DNA of 30,991 nt, from the NCBI GenBank assembly GCA_002426015.1, contig DINS01000029.1, positions 28,821-59,811 on the forward strand, in the 5' to 3' direction. Position 1 is the stretch's first letter. Every line of letters starts with the position of its first letter. The notes under the pieces were generated by a model. That model made no database searches, had not been told where the DNA came from, and saw only the letters and a list, made by a program, of their open reading frames with translations. Position numbers and translations under genes: made by a program. The stretch comes from Flavobacteriaceae bacterium UBA5534. Its GTDB lineage: Bacteria > Bacteroidota > Bacteroidia > Flavobacteriales > Flavobacteriaceae. This document shows positions 1 through 7,654 of the stretch, piece by piece.

Positions 1-117
1 TTACGCCCCGATATAATTGGCTTACGCCCCAATGATTATGGCTTACGCCCCGATGATTATGGCTTACGCCCCGATGATTATGGCTTACACCCCGTTTTAT
101 CTCCCTTACACCCCGCT
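1..117. repeat. 21-bp direct tandem repeat array, about 5.5 copies
   Basis: The tetramer TTAC recurs at 1, 22, 43, 64, 85 and 106, an exact 21-bp period. Copies 2-4 are nearly identical (TTACGCCCC then RATGATTATGGC); copy 1 differs in the second half, and copies 5-6 keep only the TTACACCCCG head. There are no unique spacers between copies. Because 21 is a multiple of 3, one plus frame stays open from the edge to a TAA at 133-135 and would read as repeats of the heptapeptide LRPDDYG, but nothing else suggests it is coding. The array lies downstream of the ribB stop and runs off the left edge, so the copy number is a minimum. Confidence 0.9.
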
Positions 118-130
118 ATACAAACAACCA

Positions 131-165
131 GCTAACAGCCAAAGGCCAAGAACCAACGGCTAAAA
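131..165. repeat. 7-bp degenerate tandem repeat (5 heptamers)
   Basis: Five consecutive heptamers fit GCYAAVR with small deviations: GCTAACA at 131, GCCAAAG at 138, GCCAAGA at 145, ACCAACG at 152 and GCTAAAA at 159. The tract directly follows the 21-bp array (21 = 3 x 7) and ends 12 bp before the ribB stop codon. Similar heptamer runs are, from memory, common between flavobacterial genes; their role is unknown to me. Confidence 0.7.
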
Positions 166-177
166 TCCCCGCTGCAA

Positions 178-1326
178 TCAATACCCTACATACTCTATAA
201 TCTCTAGTCCATAGCCAATCATTCCAACACGTTTGGTTTGCTCGCTATTAGACATCAATTTTAGTTTGTGGATGTTCAGGTCGTGTAGTATTTGGGCCCC
301 AATACCAAAATCCTTGTGGTCCATCTGTATGCTAGGCGCCTTAATGATGTCCTTATGGTTTTGCTGCTCTTTTAAAGTCTTTAAACGGTTCAACAAGTCG
401 GTCGATTGGTGCTGCTGATTGATAAAAATAATAGCACCCTTACCATCCTCATTGATCAACTGAAACATATCATCCAGTTTTTTGTCCGCATTGTTCGTCA
501 ATGTCCCAAGAATATCATTGTTCACCAAGGTCGAGTTCACTCGGGTCAATACATGCTCATTGGTTTTCCAAGTACCTTTGGTCAGGGCAATATGCACTTG
601 GTTATTGGTCGTTTGCTGGTAGGCTCTCAATCGAAATTCACCAAAACGGGTTAAGATATCAAAATCTTGTTTTTTCTCAATCAACGAATCGTGCTGCATT
701 CTATAGGCAACCAAATCCTCAATAGAAACAATCTTTAAATCAAATTTTTTGGCAACCTCCACCAATTGCGGTAAGCGGGCCATACTGCCATCTTCATTCA
801 TGATTTCAACAATCACACCTGCAGGCGCTAAACCGGCCAGGCGCGCAAAATCAATTGCGGCTTCCGTATGCCCTGTACGGCGCAGCACACCACCTTGCTT
901 GGCCACCAATGGGAAAATATGTCCAGGGCGACCCAGTTCAAAAGGCTTGGTTTCTGGATTGATAAGCGCTTTCACTGTTTTGGCCCTATCACTTGCCGAT
1001 ATACCAGTCGTCACACCATGGCCACGCAAATCAACCGACACTGTAAAGGCGGTCTCCATAGGGTCGGTGTTGTTGTGTACCATAGGGTTCAGCTCCAACT
1101 CTTTACAACGCTTCTCCGTTAGGGGCGTACAGATAAGCCCACGACCATGGGTAGCCATAAAGTTGATCATCTGCGGCGTTACCTTTTCGGCAGCGGCCAC
1201 AAAATCGCCTTCATTCTCTCTATCGGCATCATCAACAACAATAATGACCTTGCCAAGCCTGATGTCGGTAATGGCTTCTTCAATAGTATTTAGTTGAATA
1301 GTTGGCTGTAAAGTTGTCGTTGTCAT
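178..1326 (-). CDS. ribB: 3,4-dihydroxy-2-butanone 4-phosphate synthase with degenerate GTP cyclohydrolase II domain
   Basis: This 382-residue cytoplasmic enzyme makes the four-carbon unit of riboflavin from ribulose 5-phosphate. The N-terminal RibB domain (about 13-210) has the acidic metal/substrate motif DDADRENEGD at 32-41, HGRGLIC at 60-66 and RTGHTEAA at 150-157. The C-terminal half (about 222-382) aligns with GTP cyclohydrolase II (GEFRLRAY at 229, DFGIGAQIL near 339) but lacks the zinc-site motif: where RibA has an HSECLTGD-to-RCDCG segment, this protein reads RVNSTLVNND then TNNAD (262-281). All three zinc cysteines are therefore absent. GTP cyclohydrolase II activity is unlikely, so a separate RibA must exist elsewhere. 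It is 30 bp downstream of the LptF/G gene, with its own promoter candidate inside that gene's end. Confidence 0.93.
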   Translation of the reverse strand: MTTTTLQPTIQLNTIEEAITDIRLGKVIIVVDDADRENEGDFVAAAEKVTPQMINFMATHGRGLICTPLTEKRCKELELNPMVHNNTDPMETAFTVSVDLRGHGVTTGISASDRAKTVKALINPETKPFELGRPGHIFPLVAKQGGVLRRTGHTEAAIDFARLAGLAPAGVIVEIMNEDGSMARLPQLVEVAKKFDLKIVSIEDLVAYRMQHDSLIEKKQDFDILTRFGEFRLRAYQQTTNNQVHIALTKGTWKTNEHVLTRVNSTLVNNDILGTLTNNADKKLDDMFQLINEDGKGAIIFINQQHQSTDLLNRLKTLKEQQNHKDIIKAPSIQMDHKDFGIGAQILHDLNIHKLKLMSNSEQTKRVGMIGYGLEIIEYVGY

Positions 1327-1343
1327 CTCTCAAAAAATTATAT

Positions 1344-1373
1344 GCAAAGATATGGCTTATTTTACATTTTCAA
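1344..1373 (-). promoter_or_regulatory. Bacteroidota-type promoter candidate for ribB
   Basis: On the minus strand TATCTTTGC (1352-1344) matches the Bacteroidota -7 consensus TAnnTTTG exactly. A TTG (1373-1371) lies 18 nt upstream as a -33 element. The -7 box begins 18 bp before the ribB ATG, giving a very short leader. It overlaps the 3' end of the upstream gene, so ribB may also be read from the operon. Confidence 0.5.
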
Positions 1374-3339
1374 GAATGCTGGCGTCCAAGTCTTCCTTTA
1401 TTTTGTTTTTTAAGAAGAAATGGGCAACGGCATAAAATGGAAATCCTAATACCATAAGCAGTATGCTTACCTGTTTGACCTTTAGGTTCAGTTTCTTATA
1501 GAATAATTTTATTTGAATGTTGGTAACCACAAAATAGAGCAGATATACAAGCAACGAAATAATGCTCAAATCTCTTGAAGCTTCAGCAACTTCGGGTAGT
1601 TTATTGTTTTTGAAAACAAAATGTAATACCAACAGGATGATTCCAATGCAGTAAAACACCATCGCAAACCTTGAATAGTCCATACAGTCTTCAGATACTT
1701 TTTTGGCCGACCTAAAATCCTCATCAATGATGAGCCCTTGTTGCTGCATGTCGTCTAAAGTGACACCGCGCTCTGTAAGGGTGTTGAATGCAACCGATTT
1801 GCTTATGATGTCATAGTCGTAAGCTCTGTAATTTTTGATGACATCAATAAGCTGTTCGTTTTTGGATGTTTCAAAACTATTGAAATTGATGACATTGCCT
1901 TCGGCATCATAAAGAAGCTTGGGTTGTATTTTTAAGAACTTTTTGATTGGGTCCATAAAGTTGCCAAACTCAAACAGGCCTCTGTCTTTTGTGGCTCGGC
2001 TTGTTAGGTAAATGCTCAAGGGCAACATAATCAACGTCGATAACCACGTGGCCAAAACCGGACTCACAGTACCATCTTGCGAACTGTTTTTTACAAAAAT
2101 ACCGATAAAGTGATAGGTTAAAAACAACAGAATGGCAATGACCAATGGTAGGCCAATACCACCTTTTCTAATGAGTGCACCAAGTGGCGCGCCAACAAAA
2201 AAGAGGATGATACAGGCAAAGCCCAGCGCATACTTTTCATGCAGCGCAATGATATGTTTATTGAGCCATTTGTTTTTTACTGCCAACGAAGCCGCCTTTG
2301 TCTCAATGATTTGGTTGGTGCTGTTTACTGTGTTTAAGGCCAAATTAAGGAGCTGTATTTTTGTTTTGGTGTCATAAAGCTCTATGAATTGTCCATTGTA
2401 AATGGTATCTTTTACTGGCTCTATAAAGCTGTTGAGCGCCATGATATTGGTTCTTGTGTACAATGTCTCAGAAAAACTTTTAAGGTCTTCATCTTTGTCT
2501 TTGTTAAGGTTGCCAATCGTTTTTATCAGGCCGCTGGTGTTAAGCATATTAAATCGGTCGGTAGAGCTTTTGTCTTCCAGATCGACATTGTCTAACGACT
2601 CTAAATCGATGTTGAGCGTATAGACCTCAAATGAGCTTTTGGCATGAGGCCTTTTTAGGGCTTCACTGGGTTTTTTGCTTTGTATCTCTTCGTAATAATT
2701 GCCATTAAAAAGAATGAGCTGCAAAATATTGGAGTTTTCATTACCAACCAGTTCGCCAGTCTCTGCAATGATCACTGTATAGTTTCCAGGACGATTGGAC
2801 TTTTTTTGGTGCATGACCACATTCTTTAGATACTGTCCTTTGTCACCACTTTTTTCTTCGACCTTTATGTTGATATTGCCAATTTCGTTAAACTGGCCTT
2901 CGGCAATGGCCATGGCTGGCTTTACCTGCGCAATGTTTTTTCGTAAGTTATAAAAGTTATAGTTGGCCCAAGGAATGACATTGTTGGCAAAAAAGAAAGT
3001 GATGATGGAAAGCCCGACAATAAAGACACTTAACCCTCGCATGGCGCGCTGTAAAGAAACACCTGTCGATTTCATCGCTGCAAACTCATAGTTTTCGGCA
3101 AAACTCCCAAACACCATGATAGATGCCAAAAGGATGGTCAATGGTAAAATCAACGGAATTAAGGTAGGTGTCACATACAACAGAAACTTTATGACCACAT
3201 CAAAATCTAGATCCTTACCAGCAAGCTCACTGATGTATAGCCAGATAGCCTGTAAAACAAAAATGAGCATGAGTATTACAAACACGCTCAAAAATGTTTT
3301 TAAATAGGTGGTTAGTATGTATCTATCTAATATTTTCAT
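1357..3339 (-). CDS. LptF/LptG (YjgP/YjgQ) family LPS export permease with C-terminal membrane extension
   Basis: This 660-residue inner-membrane protein belongs to the LptF/LptG family, the permease half of the LptBFG transporter that extracts lipopolysaccharide for delivery to the outer membrane. N-terminal helices cover roughly 9-30, 50-78 and 100-120. A periplasmic beta-rich stretch follows to about 365, then helices to about 455 (including LFFVGAPLGALIRKGG, typical of the family). An extra region of about 190 residues follows, ending in three predicted helices near 558-576, 591-609 and 624-642. The ATG at 3339 (MKILDRYILTTYLKTF) fits the family; a GTG at 3351 would add four residues encoded by a hairpin repeat and is less likely. 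F versus G cannot be told from sequence alone. Confidence 0.9.
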   Translation of the reverse strand: MKILDRYILTTYLKTFLSVFVILMLIFVLQAIWLYISELAGKDLDFDVVIKFLLYVTPTLIPLILPLTILLASIMVFGSFAENYEFAAMKSTGVSLQRAMRGLSVFIVGLSIITFFFANNVIPWANYNFYNLRKNIAQVKPAMAIAEGQFNEIGNINIKVEEKSGDKGQYLKNVVMHQKKSNRPGNYTVIIAETGELVGNENSNILQLILFNGNYYEEIQSKKPSEALKRPHAKSSFEVYTLNIDLESLDNVDLEDKSSTDRFNMLNTSGLIKTIGNLNKDKDEDLKSFSETLYTRTNIMALNSFIEPVKDTIYNGQFIELYDTKTKIQLLNLALNTVNSTNQIIETKAASLAVKNKWLNKHIIALHEKYALGFACIILFFVGAPLGALIRKGGIGLPLVIAILLFLTYHFIGIFVKNSSQDGTVSPVLATWLSTLIMLPLSIYLTSRATKDRGLFEFGNFMDPIKKFLKIQPKLLYDAEGNVINFNSFETSKNEQLIDVIKNYRAYDYDIISKSVAFNTLTERGVTLDDMQQQGLIIDEDFRSAKKVSEDCMDYSRFAMVFYCIGIILLVLHFVFKNNKLPEVAEASRDLSIISLLVYLLYFVVTNIQIKLFYKKLNLKVKQVSILLMVLGFPFYAVAHFFLKNKIKEDLDASILENVK

Positions 3340-3343
3340 AATT

Positions 3344-3366
3344 ATTCCCACGAAAGTGGGAATCTC
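3344..3366 (-). repeat. REP-like palindrome; RNA hairpin in the lptF/G leader
   Basis: ATTCCCAC (3344-3351) and GTGGGAAT (3356-3363) form a perfect 8-bp stem around a 4-base loop. On the minus strand the hairpin ends 4 nt before the permease ATG (3339), so in the transcript it would cover the ribosome-entry region. The flanking GAGATT on the minus strand also occurs at the GIY-YIG element's right end, and a diverged copy precedes ftsK. Confidence 0.8.
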
Positions 3367-3438
3367 ATCAAATAAACCTTAATTATGTTGTTGTCCCCAC
3401 ATCTATTGAAGACCTTTTTAGAAAACAAAATGATGATA

Positions 3439-4080
3439 TCAATCTAATTTATTGATATAATAGCCTTTGTATTTATTCTTGTCAAAGGTAAATAAGGATT
3501 TTGAAATAGGTTCGTTGGTTTTAAAAGAATTAACAGTTAAGGTTGTTTGTGTACCATTTTTGCCTGTTTCTATTAAATTGTAAATGTGCTTGGTTTGTGC
3601 GTCAATTCCTAAAAGGACATTTTTTATTTCAGAATTGGTATCGATGGGCGTTAATTTGACATACTGAATCTTTCTCCCATTTACATTTTGTACGATATCC
3701 ATTTTATAGGTATAGCCCTCTTTGTAAAAAGACAACATTTTACTAGGAGTTATAGAGCTTTCGTCGTCACTGTTGTCTTTAGATACAGTAACTTCTTCAT
3801 CTTCAGGATTGATGGTATAAAGTGTCTTTCCGTCAAAAATACGTGTGACACCAAGAATGTTTAAAAGGTATTTGTCTCCTTCCATAACGACATCGCCACG
3901 AGTTTCCTGATTGATGTTTTCGCTTGTGTTTTTCAACACGTACTTAAAATCAATGGAAATGTTTTTATAACTTTTGGCTTTGTTGTGTACTTCGTTGAGC
4001 AGTTCTTTGGCCTTTGCTGTGTCTTGTGCCAGACCAGAAAAGCTAAATAAGAGTGCAATTGCGATGATTAAGTGTTTCAT
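3439..4080 (-). CDS. lolA: LolA-like outer membrane lipoprotein carrier protein
   Basis: This 213-residue protein has a signal peptide (about 1-18, cleavage probably after GLA or GLAQ) followed by an alternating hydrophobic beta pattern typical of the LolA/LolB fold. LolA carries outer-membrane lipoproteins across the periplasm from LolCDE. The gene lies between ftsK (21-bp gap) and the LptF/G permease (99-bp gap), a gene order I recall as common in Bacteroidota. It probably belongs to one operon with ftsK. No separate promoter is evident. Family assignment rests on fold-type pattern and context more than on sharp motifs, so a LolA-related carrier with another cargo is possible. Confidence 0.85.
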   Translation of the reverse strand: MKHLIIAIALLFSFSGLAQDTAKAKELLNEVHNKAKSYKNISIDFKYVLKNTSENINQETRGDVVMEGDKYLLNILGVTRIFDGKTLYTINPEDEEVTVSKDNSDDESSITPSKMLSFYKEGYTYKMDIVQNVNGRKIQYVKLTPIDTNSEIKNVLLGIDAQTKHIYNLIETGKNGTQTTLTVNSFKTNEPISKSLFTFDKNKYKGYYINKLD

Positions 4081-4101
4081 TTTGTTGAGTTTTATATCAA
4101 A

Positions 4102-6486
4102 TTATTGATTTTCATTGGCTAAAAGTTGGTCTAAAGCAACTAAATCTGGCACTAATACTTGTCGTGCCTTGCTACCTTCAAACGAACCGACAATACCAGC
4201 AGCTTCCAATTGATCGATTAAACGACCAGCTCTGTTATAGCCTAATTTTAATTTTCGTTGCAATAAAGAAGCAGAGCCTTGTTGTGCAGTCACGATGACT
4301 TCGGCAGCTTCCCTAAACAATTTATCTCTTTCTGATATATCTATATCAAGACTTGTGCCACTTTCTTCTCCAACATATTCAGGTAATAAATAAGCATCTG
4401 GATAGGCTTTTTGGCTTCCGATAAATTCGGTTACTTTTTCTACTTCTGGTGTATCGACAAAGGCACACTGAATACGGGTCAATTCGTTTCCTTGCGTAAA
4501 TAACATATCACCACGACCAATCAATTGGTCAGCACCCGAATTGTCCAAAATAGTGCGCGAGTCAATTTTTGATGTCACTCTAAAAGCAATACGAGCAGGG
4601 AAGTTGGCTTTAATGATACCTGTGATAACGTTTACCGAAGGGCGTTGTGTTGCAATGATGAGGTGGATGCCAATAGCACGAGCCAACTGCGCCAAACGAG
4701 CAATAGGTGTCTCAACCTCTTTGCCAGCAGTCATAATCAAATCGGCAAACTCATCAACGACCAATACGATGTATGGTAAAAATTGATGGCCTTCATTTGG
4801 GTTTAATTTACGTGCCTTGAATTTTTCGTTGTATTCTTTGATGTTACGACACATGGCATTTTTAAGCATCTCGTAACGGTTGTCCATTTCAATACATAAA
4901 GAATTCAGCGTATTGATAACCTTTGTGTTGTCGGTAATAATGGCTTCTTCACTATCAGGCAGTTTTGCCAAATAATGACGCTCTATTTTGTTGAAAAGTG
5001 TCAATTCTACCTTTTTTGGATCGACCAGAACAAATTTCACTTCTGCTGGATGCTTCTTGTAGAGTAGGGAAGTCAAAACAGCATTCAGTCCAACCGATTT
5101 ACCTTGTCCAGTAGCTCCAGCCATAAGCAAATGTGGCATTTTTGCCAAATCGACTACAAAAGTTTCGTTACTGATGGTTTTACCAAAAGCGATTGGCAAT
5201 TCCATATCAGATTTTTGGAATTTTTGTGATGCAATCACCGAGCGCATCGATACAATCGTCGCATTCTTGTTTGGTACTTCAATACCTATGGTTCCTTTAC
5301 CTGGAATTGGTGCAATGATTCGAATACCAAGTGCGGCCAAAGATAAAGCAATGTCGTCTTCTAAATTTTTGATTTTTGAAATACGCACACCAGCATTCGG
5401 AACAATTTCGTAAAGTGTGACTGTTGGGCCTATGGTCGCTTTGATGTTAGAGATACCAATGCTATAGTTACTTAAGGTTTCAACGATTTTGTTCTTGTTT
5501 TCTTCTAACTCTTCCTGATTGATGGTAATCCCTTCAGAATCGTATTTCTTCAATATATCTAATGGTGGAAACTGGTATTTGCTCAATTCTAACGTTGGGT
5601 CAAACTGTCCAAAATCTTCAACCAATTTATTGGAAAGGTTATCTGTTTCTGCTGCTTCTTCAGCAATGTGTTCTACTTCTATTTCGACGTCACTTTCGGC
5701 TGCTTTTGGGGTTTCCGCTACTTTAGTTGGAGTGGCAATTACAGGTTCAGAATGCTTTTCAATGGTTGGTTCTACCGCTGTTGGTGATAAATCAAAAGCA
5801 GACTTGATGTCTTCAGCTTCAGCAGTAAGGTCATTGTCTAAAGGAGCATAGCCTAAATCGTCGTTTAAGGCATCATAATCTTCTTTGATATCTTTTTTAG
5901 CTGATTTGAATAGGTTTACAAAATGTTCGCCTGTAAGACCAAATCGAATTGCCAAATAGGATATTAAACCAAAAAGGAGTAGGAGCACTGTACCAATGGC
6001 ACCAAGATAATCTTGGAAAAAACTGTTCATTTCAAAACCTATGGTTCCACCCAGTGCGTCATATTTATGTGCGAAGAAACCAAAGAAAATAGACATCCAT
6101 ATAACGATAAGTGTTCCCCATATCCAATGTTTTCGAAGTTTTGCTTTCTTGATATCCAAGGTGACATAAATGCCAGAAATAAATAGTAAACCAGAAAAAA
6201 TGAACGATGCTATTCCAAACCCACGAGTTATAAACAGATCACTTACCCAAGCTCCAAGTTTGTTTAGCCAATTTTCGGCCTCAACGGTACGTGTTGTAAA
6301 TTCGGTAATGGTACTTTGATCTGCCTTCCCAGTAAAAAAGAACGATAAAAAAGAGATACACATTAAAACACCAAGAATAATCAACAAGCTACCAAAAATG
6401 AGTTTTTGCTGGCTCGATAATTTTAAATTCGGTTTTTTAAGTTTAGGTGTTGTACTGCTTTTAGTCTTAGTTGTCTTCTTCGCCAT
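4102..6486 (-). CDS. ftsK: DNA translocase FtsK/SpoIIIE
   Basis: FtsK is a 794-residue septal ATPase that pumps chromosome ends away from the closing septum. Four membrane helices lie near 29-51, 89-110, 121-139 and 161-181. An acidic low-complexity linker spans about 200-295. The motor follows, with Walker A GATGQGKS at 457-464 and Walker B LVVDE at 575-579, and a winged-helix gamma domain at about 725-790 that reads orientation sequences. The Walker A has Q where SpoIIIE/FtsK usually has S. I chose the ATG at 6486 (MAKKTTKTKS). An in-frame ATG at 6576 would add 30 residues that mainly translate a palindromic leader and are unlikely to be real. Confidence 0.97.
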   Translation of the reverse strand: MAKKTTKTKSSTTPKLKKPNLKLSSQQKLIFGSLLIILGVLMCISFLSFFFTGKADQSTITEFTTRTVEAENWLNKLGAWVSDLFITRGFGIASFIFSGLLFISGIYVTLDIKKAKLRKHWIWGTLIVIWMSIFFGFFAHKYDALGGTIGFEMNSFFQDYLGAIGTVLLLLFGLISYLAIRFGLTGEHFVNLFKSAKKDIKEDYDALNDDLGYAPLDNDLTAEAEDIKSAFDLSPTAVEPTIEKHSEPVIATPTKVAETPKAAESDVEIEVEHIAEEAAETDNLSNKLVEDFGQFDPTLELSKYQFPPLDILKKYDSEGITINQEELEENKNKIVETLSNYSIGISNIKATIGPTVTLYEIVPNAGVRISKIKNLEDDIALSLAALGIRIIAPIPGKGTIGIEVPNKNATIVSMRSVIASQKFQKSDMELPIAFGKTISNETFVVDLAKMPHLLMAGATGQGKSVGLNAVLTSLLYKKHPAEVKFVLVDPKKVELTLFNKIERHYLAKLPDSEEAIITDNTKVINTLNSLCIEMDNRYEMLKNAMCRNIKEYNEKFKARKLNPNEGHQFLPYIVLVVDEFADLIMTAGKEVETPIARLAQLARAIGIHLIIATQRPSVNVITGIIKANFPARIAFRVTSKIDSRTILDNSGADQLIGRGDMLFTQGNELTRIQCAFVDTPEVEKVTEFIGSQKAYPDAYLLPEYVGEESGTSLDIDISERDKLFREAAEVIVTAQQGSASLLQRKLKLGYNRAGRLIDQLEAAGIVGSFEGSKARQVLVPDLVALDQLLANENQ

Positions 6487-6514
6487 AGTTACTTTCCGTG
6501 TAAGTGGAAATCTT
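6487..6514 (-). repeat. Diverged copy of the leader palindrome, upstream of ftsK
   Basis: TTTCC (6493-6497) and GGAAA (6506-6510) form a 5-bp stem. Read on the minus strand, AGATTTCCACTT followed by CACGGAAAGT aligns base for base with the lptF/G leader palindrome and ends 6 nt before the ftsK ATG. It therefore occupies the same position relative to the start codon in two genes of the same cluster. Confidence 0.6.
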
Positions 6515-6551
6515 TTTAATCTTAATTTAAGAAACTGAAACGAGTTCAGGA

Positions 6552-6581
6552 TTGAGTTGCTTTCGTAACTCAACAAAAATA
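6552..6581 (-). promoter_or_regulatory. Candidate ftsK promoter with adjoining inverted repeat
   Basis: The minus strand carries TATTTTTG (6581-6574), a full TAnnTTTG match, with only a weak -33 (TTAG 19 nt upstream). Directly downstream is a 7-bp inverted repeat, TTGAGTT (6552-6558) and AACTCAA (6567-6573), which would lie around the transcription start and could be an operator or a leader hairpin. It is in the 129-bp gap after dgkA, so ftsK probably has its own promoter. Confidence 0.4.
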
Positions 6582-6615
6582 CAAATTACTAACGTTTATC
6601 CTAACGGAATTAGTA

Positions 6616-6987
6616 TTAAAAAATCTTTGGTAAATATATGATAAAAGCAACAATTACAGCAGAAATCGAAGCGATGAAAACGGCACCTGCGGCAATGTCT
6701 TTGATACGTCCTATACTAGCATGATGGTCTGGATGTACAAAATCTGCAAGATATTCAATGGCAGTATTAATGCTTTCAATACTGATGACAAGCCCTATCA
6801 TTGCAATTTGGAACAACCATTCCGTTCTGGAAATATCAAAACAAAAGCCTGCAATAGTCACCAAAACAACAATGCCCAACTGTATTTTTATACTTGCTTC
6901 GGTCTTAAAAAGATAGACAGCACCATTAAAAGCGTATCTGATACTTTTAAGACGATTGATCAAAAAGGAATCTTTGTTTTCTGTCAT
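6616..6987 (-). CDS. dgkA: Diacylglycerol kinase family protein (possibly undecaprenol kinase)
   Basis: This small integral membrane kinase (123 residues) has three predicted helices at about 36-51, 58-80 and 100-118. The family signature ESINTAIE at 71-78 and the downstream RIKDIAAGAV at 94-103 hold the conserved acidic, Asn and Lys-Asp residues of DgkA catalysis and metal binding; E30 on helix 1 also fits. It phosphorylates diacylglycerol or undecaprenol to recycle lipid carriers. The sequence resembles the Gram-positive/Bacteroidota branch, in which undecaprenol is often the substrate, so the substrate is left open. It starts 12 nt after tpx and is probably cotranscribed with it. Confidence 0.93.
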   Translation of the reverse strand: MTENKDSFLINRLKSIRYAFNGAVYLFKTEASIKIQLGIVVLVTIAGFCFDISRTEWLFQIAMIGLVISIESINTAIEYLADFVHPDHHASIGRIKDIAAGAVFIASISAVIVAFIIYLPKIF

Positions 6988-6999
6988 TTACACTGTTGG

Positions 7000-7500
7000 T
7001 TAAGATAGTGCTTTTAGGGCAGCAGCATAGTTTGGCTCATCAACAATTTCACCAACTTGTTCGGTGTGGGTGATGATCCCTTCTTTGTCAATTACAACAA
7101 TACATCGAGAATGTAAAGCTTCTAAAGGACCATCGGTGAAATTCAAACCATAGGTTTTTCCAAAGCTTCCATCTTTAAAATCTGATAAACTCACCACATT
7201 CTCAATGCCTTCAGCACCACAAAAACGTGAAAATGCAAATGGCAAATCGTGAGAAATGCAAAGTACTTTTGTGTTTTTTAAGCTACTTGCTTCTTTATTG
7301 AACTGTCTTACAGATTGCGCACAAGTGCCTGTATCGACACTTGGAAAAATATTGAGGACTAAATTTTGCCCTGCAAAATCTTTAAGGGTTTTGGTCGATA
7401 AATCGGTTGCTGTTAGTTTAAAATCTGGAGCTTTTGTGCCTTTTTTTGGTAATTCGCCAGACGTATGAATAGGATTTCCCTTGAGTGTTACTGTTGCCAT
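7000..7500 (-). CDS. tpx: Thiol peroxidase (atypical 2-Cys peroxiredoxin)
   Basis: Tpx reduces hydrogen peroxide and alkyl hydroperoxides using thioredoxin. The 166-residue length is normal for the family. The peroxidatic Cys60 lies in FPSVDTGTCAQSVRQF with the conserved Asp-Thr-x-x-Cys context; the resolving Cys94 lies in SRFCGAEG. P53 and R65 fit the active-site pocket. There is no signal peptide, so it is cytoplasmic. It is first in the minus-strand cluster and divergent from the unknown gene at 7655 across 154 bp. I found no full promoter match for it. Confidence 0.96.
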   Translation of the reverse strand: MATVTLKGNPIHTSGELPKKGTKAPDFKLTATDLSTKTLKDFAGQNLVLNIFPSVDTGTCAQSVRQFNKEASSLKNTKVLCISHDLPFAFSRFCGAEGIENVVSLSDFKDGSFGKTYGLNFTDGPLEALHSRCIVVIDKEGIITHTEQVGEIVDEPNYAAALKALS

Positions 7501-7588
7501 GATTGTTATGATTTTGAAATGTTAAAATTACTGATTATTTAAAAGTCAAGTGTTAAAATAAGTCTAATATTTTTTGAGAAATTTATGG

Positions 7589-7619
7589 TTTGATTCCAAT
7601 TTAGAATGTACTATTTTCG
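7589..7619 (+). promoter_or_regulatory. Promoter candidate for the 7655 gene
   Basis: TTTG (7589-7592) is followed after exactly 19 nt by TATTTTCG (7612-7619), one mismatch from the TTTG-N19-TAnnTTTG Bacteroidota layout. The predicted start is near 7625, about 30 nt before the ATG. Confidence 0.5.
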
Positions 7620-7654
7620 TCAAATAGACTTTTTTGAACATAAATAGATAATCA

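Noticed and set aside
1..117. CRISPR array
   Set aside because: The repeats are directly adjacent at 21 bp with no unique spacers, and no cas gene is present.
1..135. 3' end of a protein gene with LRPDDYG repeats
   Set aside because: The frame is open only because the period is a multiple of 3; there is no non-repeat coding sequence to support it within the window.
749..1297. 182-codon plus-strand ORF opposite ribB
   Set aside because: It is a shadow of the well-supported ribB gene, with no family resemblance.
6487..6576. 30-residue N-terminal extension of FtsK
   Set aside because: The added sequence overlaps a promoter candidate and a palindromic leader and does not look like an FtsK N-terminus.
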